DNA of 64,000 bases. Origin: Qipengyuania aurantiaca. Its GTDB lineage: Bacteria > Pseudomonadota > Alphaproteobacteria > Sphingomonadales > Sphingomonadaceae. The notes below the pieces were generated by a model. That model did no database searches. It was not told where the DNA came from and was given only the letters and a program-made list of their open reading frames with translations. Made by a program: the position numbers and the translations under genes. The stretch is from the NCBI RefSeq assembly GCF_019711375.1, contig NZ_CP081295.1:1426001-1490000 (forward strand), read 5' to 3'. Position 1 is the first letter of the stretch. The number at the start of each line of letters is the position of its first letter. This document shows positions 28,029 to 35,833 of the stretch, piece by piece.

Positions 28029-28080
28029 GTGTCACAGAAACCTGTCACAGAGTCGGGCAAGCGGATAGCCAGAAGCCCTT
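28029..28080 (+). repeat. Right inner repeats of island 1
   Basis: Two signals overlap here. GTGTCACAGAAACCTGTCACAGAGTC-like sequence (28029 on) is a degenerate direct copy of the integrase start region at 23115-23147; both read CTGTCACAGA followed by GGGC. CGGATAGCCAGAAGCCCTT (28062-28080) is the inverted partner of 23097-23115. They are probably arm-type integrase/excisionase sites at the right end. Confidence 0.55.
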
Positions 28081-28113
28081 GTTTTCCGCCGCTTTCGAGC
28101 CCTGAGAGGCCAA

Positions 28114-28131
28114 TCCTCTTCTGGGCACCAT
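28114..28131 (+). repeat. Attachment site copy 2 between the two tandem elements
   Basis: Exact copy of the 18-bp tRNA-Leu 3' end (TCCTCTTCTGGGCACCAT). The sequence upstream is not tRNA-like, so this is an att duplication and not a tRNA gene. It marks the right end of island 1 and the left end of the larger element whose integrase starts 165 bases further on. No third copy was noticed before the right edge. Confidence 0.92.
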
Positions 28132-28295
28132 TTGTTCTTCTCACGTTCTCCCAAATAATCTATAAAACCCGCAGAAATCCTAGGGATTTGGCCCTTGGAT
28201 CGTTCCGGATCGTCCCGCCTGTTCTCGGGGGTTCCAGACACTTTTGTGGGCCTTTTGAGGCCGTTTCGCAAAGGCCCAGATGAAAAGGCCCCCAC

Positions 28296-29519
28296 ATGCC
28301 TCTGACAGATACTCGCCTCCGCGCTCTCAAGCCCAAGGATAAGCCGTACAAGGTAACCGACGAGCGCGGCCTATATGTTGAGGTCACGCCGACCGGCGGC
28401 AAACTTTGGCGATTCCGATACCGGATCGGCGGCGCGCAAAAGAAGCTCTGCATCGGCAGCTATCCTGACATCAGTCTCAAGCAAGCGCGAGACGAAGCCT
28501 ACGAGGCACGACGAGCTGTTGCTTCAGGGGGCGACCCGGCCTTTGAGAAGCGGAAGCGGAAAATCCGCGCCGAGTTCCTTTCTGCACAGACGTTCGAGGC
28601 CGTCGCACGTGAGTATATTGAACAGATGATGGTCAAGAATGGCCGTGCCGATGGCACGATCGTCAAGGCCAATTATTTCCTCGACAAGCTTGCGCCTGCC
28701 ATCGGGAACCGACCCATCAACGAGATCGAGCCGTTCGAAGTCCTGGCTCCCCTCAAACGGCTGGAAGCCACCGGTAAGCACGAGACTGCGAAGAAATGCC
28801 GCTCGTTCGCAGGCCGCGTGTTTCGCTACGGTGTTGCTACCACCCGCTGCAAATCCGATCCGACCAGTATGCTGAAGGGCGCTCTCGTAACGCCGAGAGC
28901 CACGCATTATGCAGCAATCCTCGAGCCCACCGAGCTTGGCGGGCTGCTGCGCGCAATCGACGACTTCACTGGCTACATGGTGACGAAGTTAGCTTTGCAG
29001 ATAGCGCCGCATGTGTTCGTACGCCCCGGCGAACTCCGGCACGCCGAATGGCATGAGATCGACCTCGTCGATGGGGTCTGGAAGATCCCTGCCGGTAAAA
29101 TGAAGGCGCGCCGATCGCATGCCGTCCCGCTTTCCAAGCAAGTTAGAGGCTATCTTACTGATCTGGCCGAGATGCTCGGCCGCGAAGGATATGTCTTCCC
29201 ATCTGCGCGCAGCTCCAGGCGTCCCATGAGTGAAAATACGCTCAATGCCGCATTCCGTCGCATGGGATACTCGAAGGAAGAAGTCACCGCGCATGGACTC
29301 CGGGCGACAGCATCGACATTCCTCAACGAGTCGGGCCTTTGGAATCCCGATGCGATCGAGCGTGCCCTGGCACATGGCGACAGCAATGTTGTGCGTGGCA
29401 TCTACCATCGCGGCAAACATTGGGAAGAGCGCGTGCGCATGGCTCAATGGTGGAGCGACTACCTCGATGAGCTCCGGACAGGAGGAAAGGTCATCATGGG
29501 AAAGTTTGCGAATGGTTGA
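28296..29519 (+). CDS. P4-type tyrosine integrase of the larger element
   Basis: The 407-residue integrase has the N-terminal DUF4102 domain (MPLTDTRLRALKPKDKPYKV; GLYVEVTPTGGKLWRFRYR; CIGSYPDISLKQAR) and a C-terminal catalytic domain with Arg in RPGELRHAEW, the HxxR box HGLRATASTFLNE and the Tyr in VRGIYHRG. P4-type integrases typically use tRNA 3' ends, in agreement with the att copy 165 bases upstream. A GAAAAGGCCCCC segment precedes the ATG. Confidence 0.95.
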   Translation: MPLTDTRLRALKPKDKPYKVTDERGLYVEVTPTGGKLWRFRYRIGGAQKKLCIGSYPDISLKQARDEAYEARRAVASGGDPAFEKRKRKIRAEFLSAQTFEAVAREYIEQMMVKNGRADGTIVKANYFLDKLAPAIGNRPINEIEPFEVLAPLKRLEATGKHETAKKCRSFAGRVFRYGVATTRCKSDPTSMLKGALVTPRATHYAAILEPTELGGLLRAIDDFTGYMVTKLALQIAPHVFVRPGELRHAEWHEIDLVDGVWKIPAGKMKARRSHAVPLSKQVRGYLTDLAEMLGREGYVFPSARSSRRPMSENTLNAAFRRMGYSKEEVTAHGLRATASTFLNESGLWNPDAIERALAHGDSNVVRGIYHRGKHWEERVRMAQWWSDYLDELRTGGKVIMGKFANG

Positions 29520-29539
29520 TCGGAAGAACGAATTTCTTC

Positions 29540-29644
29540 TCAGCCAGTGCAGGATTGAAGGCTCAGGACCAACCCTATCAGGGACACTGACGCGAGCAAG
29601 GCGAACTCAATTCTGATGCCCCAGACCTTAAGCCACTTCCGCAT
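29540..29644 (-). CDS. Possible 34-residue single-pass membrane peptide
   Basis: A short minus-strand frame, start MRKWLKVWGIRIEFAL and end VLSLQSCTG, has a basic N-terminus and one clear hydrophobic helix. It begins 11 bases after the stop of the upstream gene, as an extra cistron of the lytic transglycosylase/nuclease operon. It could be a chance frame, but such an amphipathic-basic plus helix layout is typical of real membrane peptides. Confidence 0.3.
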   Translation of the reverse strand: MRKWLKVWGIRIEFALLASVSLIGLVLSLQSCTG

Positions 29645-29655
29645 CGTGCCGAGCC

Positions 29656-29850
29656 TCAGTTCGTAGAGCTTTGGCAGCTAAGCTGATCGAAGCGCTCAGC
29701 AACAGTCTTCCACGTTGCTATGCCTGCCTCGTCCCCTTCGTTGGATAGCCGCTGGATTTGCTGCGCGATATACGCGATTCCCTCTTCGCCATGGTTCTTT
29801 TCGACCCAGAGCGCGACGGCCCACAATTCCTGATCCCGGTTCAGCACCAT
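29656..29850 (-). CDS. Short conserved mobile-element protein (DUF6961-like)
   Basis: The 64-residue protein reads MVLNRDQELWAVALWVEKNH...AERFDQL. This pattern (RDQELW, ALWVEK, a helical middle) recalls a small family found on sphingomonad plasmids and conjugative elements, possibly DUF6961; function unknown. It overlaps the nuclease stop by 10 bases and is probably translated with it. Confidence 0.7.
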   Translation of the reverse strand: MVLNRDQELWAVALWVEKNHGEEGIAYIAQQIQRLSNEGDEAGIATWKTVAERFDQLSCQSSTN

Positions 29851-30392
29851 GGTTCACGTCTCCCGGTCCAGGTTCGCGCCAGGCCTTCGCTGACCAGCTG
29901 ATCGCCAAGCGAGCGGCCGCCGCGCGTTACAACCCGCAATTTACGACCGTACTGATCCTCGTCTCTGCTACCGATGGTCCTCAGTTCAAAGGGCCCGCCA
30001 TTCAGCAATTCGACAAGGCGGTGCGTCGCGCGCATGCCGAGCTGGTATTCATAGTCGCAACGAGGCTCGCTGATCTCGGGAGTGTCGATGTCGGCAATCC
30101 GAATCTTCACGCCATCAAGCCAGAAAGTATCTCCATCCACGACGCATGTGCGCCGGATCGATCCGCAGATGTCGAATTGTGGGGAGCTTGCTTGCTGGAA
30201 TAAAGCCTGAGGCTGCTGATCGTCGTTAGCAAGGCTGGCATCATGGACTGGCCAGTTGAGTGCCAGCATCCCTCCAGCAAATACGATCGCGAATGCTCCC
30301 AAACCCAACGCGATCTCCTTTCTCAGCTTCCGGCGCTTCTGTGCCTTCAACGCCTTGCGAAAGTCGAACGGCTCACCGGGGGTCTCATTCAC
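29841..30392 (-). CDS. Membrane-anchored thermonuclease (SNase-like)
   Basis: The 183-residue protein has a basic cytoplasmic start, one membrane helix (LGLGAFAIVFAGGMLALNW, about 29-47) and a staphylococcal-nuclease fold domain: VVDGDTFWLDGVKIRIADIDTPE (catalytic Arg and Asp) and DQYGRKLRVV (second catalytic Arg). Such nucleases appear on conjugative elements next to lytic transglycosylases. It probably acts in the periplasm on entering or extracellular DNA; this role is inferred. Confidence 0.88.
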   Translation of the reverse strand: MNETPGEPFDFRKALKAQKRRKLRKEIALGLGAFAIVFAGGMLALNWPVHDASLANDDQQPQALFQQASSPQFDICGSIRRTCVVDGDTFWLDGVKIRIADIDTPEISEPRCDYEYQLGMRATHRLVELLNGGPFELRTIGSRDEDQYGRKLRVVTRGGRSLGDQLVSEGLARTWTGRREPWC

Positions 30393-30456
30393 TGGCGTTG
30401 TCCGTCTTCATTCCGGCACATGATTTCAGACAATAGCCGGAAATCAGGTAGTTTCG

Positions 30457-31041
30457 TCAATTGTACGTACCAATTGCTTGCCAACGTCCCAACACAGACC
30501 GGACATATTGCGGCGTTTCACCATTGTTGGGAATGCCGCGTGATCGGGAGACGGCACCTGGGCCAGCATTGTAAGCAGCCAAGGCCAGGTGGACCGCGTC
30601 GAACCGGTCCAACATGTCGCGAAGGTACCTGGCGCCACCGTCGATCGATGCAAGAGGGTCATGACGGTTCCGGACGCCCAGTTCTCGCGCCGTGGCTGGC
30701 ATAAGCTGAGCAAGCCCGGCAGCACCGGCTGGACTCACAGCCATCGGATTGAAGCGGGACTCAGCCCAGATGAGAGCACGAAGCAGATTGGTCGGAAGCC
30801 CGTAACGGCGCTCGGCCTCGGCTATTGCCGCCATATACAAGCCTTCCCGGTAGGATACGTTTGCTGGCTCGGCCTGGTAGATTGCAGGAAGATATTCCCT
30901 TGCCGGCTGCTGGTCCGTCTTCGGCGGAACGATCGCGTGCTCGAACAAGGTGAAATCCTGGGCGCGAACTTGCTGTGAGGAGGTCGCGATCATACCCAGA
31001 CAGGCGACCGCTAGCGCGGTCAGACAATTGAGGCAGTTCAT
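30457..31041 (-). CDS. Lytic transglycosylase (SLT family, conjugation-associated)
   Basis: The 194-residue protein has a signal peptide (to about residue 28, QQVRAQ) and the transglycosylase domain: catalytic Glu in ALIWAESRFNPMAVSPAGA, followed by GLAQLMPATARELG and the HLALAAYNAGPGAV motif. It cleaves peptidoglycan and on transfer elements opens the wall for the T4SS (VirB1 role). ATG at 31041 is chosen since it puts the signal peptide first. It heads a minus-strand operon with the nuclease and two small genes, preceded by a LexA-box-like site. Confidence 0.9.
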   Translation of the reverse strand: MNCLNCLTALAVACLGMIATSSQQVRAQDFTLFEHAIVPPKTDQQPAREYLPAIYQAEPANVSYREGLYMAAIAEAERRYGLPTNLLRALIWAESRFNPMAVSPAGAAGLAQLMPATARELGVRNRHDPLASIDGGARYLRDMLDRFDAVHLALAAYNAGPGAVSRSRGIPNNGETPQYVRSVLGRWQAIGTYN

Positions 31042-31075
31042 CTCGACTTGTGCTCCATTGATTCGAATCGAAAGA

Positions 31076-31090
31076 GAACATAAAAAGAAC
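31076..31090 (+). promoter_or_regulatory. LexA (SOS) box in the divergent promoter region
   Basis: GAAC-ATAAAAA-GAAC is an exact match to the alphaproteobacterial LexA consensus GAAC-N7-GAAC. It lies between the divergent lytic transglycosylase and Toprim genes, 35 bases from one start and about 90 from the other. A palindrome GATTCGAATC adjoins it (31060-31069). Confidence 0.6.
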
Positions 31091-31179
31091 ATATGCGTGT
31101 AGGAAAGCCGCGAATGACTGCCTTTGGGAGAGGAGAGGAGCGCTGATGAGGGGGCCACTTTGCATGCTGAGGAGCTCGC

Positions 31180-32088
31180 ATGTCCCTGTCTGTCCAAACT
31201 CATCCCAACCGGTCGCTTGCCGAGACCGCCCGTCGCATTTGCGAATCGCGAGGGGGCAAATGGTCCGGCACAAAGGGCATGGCCTGTTGCCCCGCGCATG
31301 ATGACCGCACGCCGTCACTCGGTGTGTCGCTCGGCCGACAGGCCATCCTCTTCCACTGTTTCGCGGGATGCGATCAGCAGAGCGTGCTGGCTGCTTTGGC
31401 GCGTGAAGGTTTCGAGGCACCGGCGCTTTTTTCAGCTTCTGCGATCACGAACGAACCCGTACCGACCAGCACCCGCAAACCCTCGGCGGCAGCGCTGAGG
31501 ATCTGGCGCGATGCACAGCCACTGCGTGCCAGTCCGGCAAAGGCTTATCTGGAGAGCCGCGGCATCCTCGCCGCATCTCCGGCTCTTCGCTTCCATCCAC
31601 GAACGCCGCTTGGTCCGAAGGGATGCACCCGCTTTTTGCCGGCCATGATTGCGGCGGTCAGCCTCGACGAGGGGCCGATCGCCGTCCATCGCACGTTCCT
31701 TTCGGGCAATGCCAAGGCCGATTTCGACAAACCGAAGCGCGCGCTCGGCGCGCTCGGCGAAGCTGCTGTCCGCCTGTTCGCTCCGGCCTCCGGCAAGCTC
31801 GGACTTGCCGAGGGTATCGAGAGCGCGATTTCGGCCTACGCTCTTACTGGTATTCCCGTCTGGGCGACCCTGGGCAATGAGCGCTTCGGTCTCGTGAGCG
31901 TGCCCGAGGGCGTGACGGAGCTTCATCTCTTCGTCGATCATGATGCTGGCGGCAAGCTGGCTGCGTCGCGTGGCCTAGCCGCTTATGCCCGCGATGGGCG
32001 GACGATCCACGTTCGCAAACCATCCTCACGCGACACCGACTGGAACGATGAACTCCAGGCATGGCTGCTCCGTAGAGCAAGGTCCTGA
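31180..32088 (+). CDS. CHC2-type zinc finger/Toprim primase-like protein
   Basis: The 302-residue protein has an N-terminal DNA-primase-like zinc finger (MACCPAHDDRTPSLGVSLG with FHCFAGCD) and a C-terminal Toprim domain (GLAEGIESAISAYALTGIP; LHLFVDHDAGGKLAA), the layout of DUF7146/Toprim_3 proteins of plasmids and integrative elements. It probably makes primers during replication or transfer of the element. The start has a GAGGAG site 5 bases before the ATG. ParB follows 74 bases later. Confidence 0.9.
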   Translation: MSLSVQTHPNRSLAETARRICESRGGKWSGTKGMACCPAHDDRTPSLGVSLGRQAILFHCFAGCDQQSVLAALAREGFEAPALFSASAITNEPVPTSTRKPSAAALRIWRDAQPLRASPAKAYLESRGILAASPALRFHPRTPLGPKGCTRFLPAMIAAVSLDEGPIAVHRTFLSGNAKADFDKPKRALGALGEAAVRLFAPASGKLGLAEGIESAISAYALTGIPVWATLGNERFGLVSVPEGVTELHLFVDHDAGGKLAASRGLAAYARDGRTIHVRKPSSRDTDWNDELQAWLLRRARS

Positions 32089-32162
32089 GAGTGAAGGGAG
32101 CCCTTTGGGCTTGTGGGCCTTGTGATCCTCACCTGCGCCTTCATTCCATCAGGAGAACACCC

Positions 32163-34136
32163 ATGATCCAGTCGATTCCCTTGAAGAAGCTCGTCCCGAG
32201 CCCGCGCAACGTTCGCAAGTCTAGCGACGTGCTGGCCGACCTCCAGCTGCGGGCAGACATTGCTGCGCGCGGCCTGCTGCAGAACCTTGTCGTTCGTAAG
32301 GCCAAGCGCGGCAAGTTCGAAGTCGAGGCCGGCGGTCGCCGTCTCGCCGCGCTGCAGGCGCTGGCCGAAGAGGGCACCTTGCCCGAAAACCATGAGGTCA
32401 CCTGTCTCGTCATCGAAGGCGAGGAAAGCGAAGTGCGCGAAGCCAGCCTGGCCGAGAACTTCCAGCGACTCGCGATGAACCCGGCCGACGAGGCACAGGC
32501 GTTCGCCTCCATCATCGAGGCTGGGGCTACCCCTGAAGACGTGGCGCGCCGCTTTGGCCTCACTGTCCGTTTCGTCGAAGGGCGCCTGCGCCTCGCAAGC
32601 CTCGCGCCTTGCGTTTTCGAAGCGCTCGCCGAAGGCACGATCACGCTCGATATGGCCAAGGCCTACGGCGCGATTTCCGACGTAGAGCGTCAGGCACATG
32701 TCTATGCCGAACTGCAGGACGCTTGGTACCAGATCACGCCCGACACGATCCGCCGCATGGTGCTTGATGCGACGGTGCGCGGTTCCGATCCACGAGCTGT
32801 TTTGGTCGGTCGCGACGCCTATCTCGCCGCAGGCGGCCGGATCGAGCGCGAACTCTTCGATGATGATGCCAGCGAGAGCTGGATCGATGTCGTGCTGCTC
32901 GAGGAGCTCGCGCACAAGGCCATGGAGGAAGCGGCCGTCAAGACGGCTCAGGAACACGGCCTTGCCTGGGTGCGACCGACGCTTGGCAATTATGTCAGCC
33001 ATGACCTCGTCGAAGGTCTAAGTCGCTTGCCCAGCGAGCCTGCCCCAATGACCGAACACGAGGCGCAGGAACTCGGTGAACTCGAAGCCGACTACGACCG
33101 CGTCGCCGCCGTGCTCGAAGACGAAGACAGCGACGAGGACGAGGTCGCGAAGGCCGAGAAGGAACTTGTGGTAATCGACCGCGCCATGCGCGCCCTTAAC
33201 GATCGGCCACCGGTGCTGGCCGACGAACTGAAACCCGAGGCCGGTGCCTTCCTCGTCCTCTCGCGCAATGGTGAGCCGACATTGGTCCCGCAGTTTTATA
33301 CCAAGACCGAAGTCATCGCTGACGAAGGTGTGGTCGAGGCAGTCGAAGAATGCGGAGCGGTGAAACCCAAGGGCAGCTCGCTATCGCAGCGCCTGCTCGA
33401 CGAGCTTGCAGTGCAACGCCGCGACATCCTCGCGATCCATCTCGCCAACGATCCGGCACTGGCGCTCGACTTCATGGTCTTCACGCTAGCCGATGCCGAT
33501 GGGCATGACTGGCGCGCCAGAAAGGCATCGACGCTTGTCGGCTCCGTCGCGTCTGGACCGGTTGCCGGTTCCGAGGCCAAGGATGCACCGGCGAGTGCTG
33601 CTCTGGCCGAGTTCGCTGGCTCGCTCGATGAAAGCTGGCGCTCGGGCGAAAGCGACGTCGAGCGGTTTGCCAAGTTCCGGGCGCTTTCCGACGAGGCGCG
33701 CTCGGCATGGCTTGGTCATGTCGTTTCGCGCACTCTGGTTGCCAGCCTTGCCTGTGAAGGCGAACGTTCGGTACCGCTGCACGAGACACTCGGCTCGCTC
33801 CTCGAAATTGAGACCGCGCATTGGTGGCGTCCCACAGCTGCTAACTACTTCGACCGCGTGACCAAGGCTCGCACGCTCGAGGCGCTCGATGCTGCGGGTG
33901 GTCCGGAGCTGGTCAGCCGATACGCTGCTTCGAAGAAGGCTGAGCTTGCGAGCGCAGCCGAGCGCATCTTCTCAGGCAACTTCATCGGCGAGGCCGAGGT
34001 CAAGGAGCGGGCGCAAGCCTGGGTTCCTGCGATCATGCTGTTCACTGCTGCTCAGGAGGTCGCGCCGATTGATGTCGAAGTCGACGAGGCAGTCAGCGAC
34101 GACGCGACAGACGAAATTGCCGAGCAGGCTGCCTGA
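32163..34136 (+). CDS. Large ParB/RepB/Spo0J-family protein
   Basis: The 657-residue protein has the N-terminal ParB nuclease/CTPase-like domain (IPLKKLVPSPRNVRKSSD; FEVEAGGRRLAALQAL; REASLAENFQRLAMNPADE) and a HTH (DVARRFGLTVRFVEGRLRLASL). The long acidic C-terminal region (about 300-657) is typical of the extended ParB-like proteins of sphingomonad plasmids. It could act in partition or in gene regulation; no parA lies beside it. The start has ATCAGGAGAACACCC, a leader shared with ardC. A strong terminator follows. Confidence 0.9.
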   Translation: MIQSIPLKKLVPSPRNVRKSSDVLADLQLRADIAARGLLQNLVVRKAKRGKFEVEAGGRRLAALQALAEEGTLPENHEVTCLVIEGEESEVREASLAENFQRLAMNPADEAQAFASIIEAGATPEDVARRFGLTVRFVEGRLRLASLAPCVFEALAEGTITLDMAKAYGAISDVERQAHVYAELQDAWYQITPDTIRRMVLDATVRGSDPRAVLVGRDAYLAAGGRIERELFDDDASESWIDVVLLEELAHKAMEEAAVKTAQEHGLAWVRPTLGNYVSHDLVEGLSRLPSEPAPMTEHEAQELGELEADYDRVAAVLEDEDSDEDEVAKAEKELVVIDRAMRALNDRPPVLADELKPEAGAFLVLSRNGEPTLVPQFYTKTEVIADEGVVEAVEECGAVKPKGSSLSQRLLDELAVQRRDILAIHLANDPALALDFMVFTLADADGHDWRARKASTLVGSVASGPVAGSEAKDAPASAALAEFAGSLDESWRSGESDVERFAKFRALSDEARSAWLGHVVSRTLVASLACEGERSVPLHETLGSLLEIETAHWWRPTAANYFDRVTKARTLEALDAAGGPELVSRYAASKKAELASAAERIFSGNFIGEAEVKERAQAWVPAIMLFTAAQEVAPIDVEVDEAVSDDATDEIAEQAA

Positions 34137-34165
34137 CCCTCCTGACAGGTCGAGGTCGCTCGGTG

Positions 34166-34200
34166 GGCGGTCCGTCCCAATTGGGACGGACCGCCTTTTT
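34166..34200 (+). terminator. Rho-independent terminator after parB-like gene
   Basis: A perfect 15-bp palindrome (GGCGGTCCGTCCCAA / TTGGGACGGACCGCC) is followed directly by TTTTT. It lies 30 bases after the parB stop and closes the primase-parB unit before the cargo block. Confidence 0.92.
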
Positions 34201-34392
34201 CATGTCAGAATTTGGGCCGGAAGCGGAAAGGCAGCTTTTATATCTTTGAGCGGATTAAGCGGACAGCGACTGCTGACCGAATCGCAAGCCGGTGCATTAG
34301 AGAATGGTCTGGAGAAACCCCTCTTGGCATAGACTTTTGCCGTCGTTGAAACGCCCCTGCAGGACAGCCAACACGGAGCCGAGAGCCACAAA

Positions 34393-34413
34393 CTAAATCG
34401 GTTTACTATTTAG
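34393..34413 (+). promoter_or_regulatory. Candidate MarR operator before the hydrolase-thioesterase operon
   Basis: CTAAAT-CGGTTTACT-ATTTAG is a 6-bp inverted repeat 24 bases before the hydrolase start. The sequence CTAAATnnnTTTACTATnT recurs on the opposite strand in the emrA-marR intergenic region (39992-40010). The shared motif suggests both transcription units are controlled by the MarR protein. Confidence 0.55.
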
Positions 34414-34436
34414 CGCGCCTTTCCTACCATCCGGAG

Positions 34437-35342
34437 ATGGCGAGAGAAACCTTTACGATTGAGGGCGCAGGCGCGATTTCTCTTACAGCCGAGGCTGAGG
34501 GGGATGCCTACGCTAAACCCGTCCTTCTTGCGCACGGCGGCGGGCAGACACGGCGCGCGTGGAGAAGGGTGGTCAGCGAGCTGGCTCAAGCCGGCTTTCG
34601 CGCAATCGCCTTCGACATGCGCGGTCACGGAGACAGCGATTGGTCGCCATGCGGAGCTTATGAAATGCGCGACTTCGCGGCGGATCTGGTCGCTGCAGCG
34701 TCGCGCCTGGACCAGAAGCCAGCGCTGGTCGGCGCTTCACTGGGCGGGCTCGCTGGACTGATTGCCGCAGGGGAGCTTGCTCCAGGTAGCTTTGCTTCAC
34801 TCACATTGGTCGACATTGCCCCGCGCATGGAGCCCAGCGGTGTGATGCGCGTGGTTGGTTTCATGGAAGAGCATGTCGATAGCGGCTTCGCCTCACCAGA
34901 GGAGGCGGCCGACGTGATCGCTCGCTACATGCCGCATCGTCCCAAGCGGGGCGCGAGCGATGGTCTGAAAAACTATCTGCGGCAGAAGTCGGATGGGCGC
35001 TTCTATTGGCACTGGGACCCAGTGTTTATCCGTAATATAATGGCGGCCAGACAAGGCGACCCAGACAACCAGGAACGTCAATCGGCAATGCTGAGCCAAG
35101 CTGCGGCGAAACTCACGCTTCCGCTTCACCTCATCCGAGGCGCCTCTAGCGATCTTGTTTCCGAAGAGGCCGTTTTGCATCTGCGGCAACTCGCCCCCCA
35201 TGCAGAATACACGGACATCGCCGATGCCACGCATATGGTCGTGGGCGATGCGAACGACGCCTTTTCCGCCGCTATCGTCGATTTCCTAGGGCGCCATCAC
35301 TCATCCGATACGACTCACCCACATGGGACGAGGGAGCTATGA
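34437..35342 (+). CDS. Alpha/beta hydrolase
   Basis: The 301-residue hydrolase has the oxyanion-region LLAHGGGQTRRAWRRV, AFDMRGHGDSDW, the nucleophile elbow GASLGG (catalytic Ser) and the late catalytic His in ADATHMVVGD; an acidic member lies in HLIRGASSDLV. It resembles esterase/haloalkane-type hydrolases acting on small esters. The substrate is unknown. It overlaps the thioesterase start (ATGA) and is preceded by a MarR-type palindrome, so it is probably an inducible detoxification gene linked to the efflux operon. Confidence 0.9.
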   Translation: MARETFTIEGAGAISLTAEAEGDAYAKPVLLAHGGGQTRRAWRRVVSELAQAGFRAIAFDMRGHGDSDWSPCGAYEMRDFAADLVAAASRLDQKPALVGASLGGLAGLIAAGELAPGSFASLTLVDIAPRMEPSGVMRVVGFMEEHVDSGFASPEEAADVIARYMPHRPKRGASDGLKNYLRQKSDGRFYWHWDPVFIRNIMAARQGDPDNQERQSAMLSQAAAKLTLPLHLIRGASSDLVSEEAVLHLRQLAPHAEYTDIADATHMVVGDANDAFSAAIVDFLGRHHSSDTTHPHGTREL

Positions 35343-35833
35343 TCGATCGAGAGCGCTTGCAGGAAATGCTGCATATCGCGCCGTTTCACCGATGGCTTGG
35401 GCTGGAGATTGCGACATGCTCCGACCAAGGAATCGCGATCACCATGCCATGGCGCGAAGAGATCGTGTCGAACCCTATGATTGGGTCGGCGCATGGAGGG
35501 ATCCTGGCTTCACTGGTCGACCTCACCGGGCTTTATACTCTGCTTGCCGGGGGCGTCGCGGCGAGAGCGACGGCCGATCTGCATGTCGATTACCACCGTC
35601 CTGCAACCTCAGGACCTCTCACTGCTCACGGACAGATCGTGAAGGTCGGGCGACAGATTTCGGTGGCGGAAACCCGGGTTCTCGAGCCCGACGAAAAGTT
35701 GGTCGCCAGCGGCAGGGGCGCCTACTTCTCGTCAACCGGATCACTTGATCAGCGCGGCGGGACTATTGATCTCGAACAGGCTCTTGCCACCCAAGGCCCA
35801 GCGACTTCTGCAGCGCGATCCACGCCAGCGTAA
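35339..35833 (+). CDS. PaaI-type hotdog-fold thioesterase
   Basis: The 164-residue protein has the 4HBT/PaaI pattern: FHRWLGLEIATC, the active-site loop NPMIGSAHGGILASLVDLTG and DLHVDYHRPATSGPL. Members hydrolyse acyl-CoA thioesters, often aromatic ones. It starts inside the hydrolase stop codon (ATGA), so the two are co-translated, and its 3' end overlaps the convergent efflux gene by 71 bases. Confidence 0.9.
   Translation: MIDRERLQEMLHIAPFHRWLGLEIATCSDQGIAITMPWREEIVSNPMIGSAHGGILASLVDLTGLYTLLAGGVAARATADLHVDYHRPATSGPLTAHGQIVKVGRQISVAETRVLEPDEKLVASGRGAYFSSTGSLDQRGGTIDLEQALATQGPATSAARSTPA

Larger units (their letters stand above)
23047..28131 (+). mobile_element. Genomic island 1 at tRNA-Leu (5.1 kb, tyrosine-integrase type)
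   Basis: The island is bounded by exact 18-bp direct repeats. It holds a tyrosine integrase next to the tRNA, two co-transcribed small hypothetical genes, a serine recombinase and a minus-strand HEPN-like gene. No replication, capsid or transfer genes are present, so it looks like a minimal or satellite-type integrative element that may depend on helpers. Imperfect inverted copies of AGGGCTTNTGGCTATCCG lie just inside both ends. Confidence 0.85.

Noticed and set aside
28081..28131. Second tRNA-Leu gene or fragment at the distal att
   Set aside because: Only the 18-bp 3' end is present; no D arm or anticodon arm precedes it.
28029..28283. Short plus-strand frame starting like the integrase (VSQKPVTES)
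   Set aside because: It is a degenerate repeat of the integrase start region next to the att site, and the frame soon turns into non-protein-like sequence. Treated as arm-site repeat.
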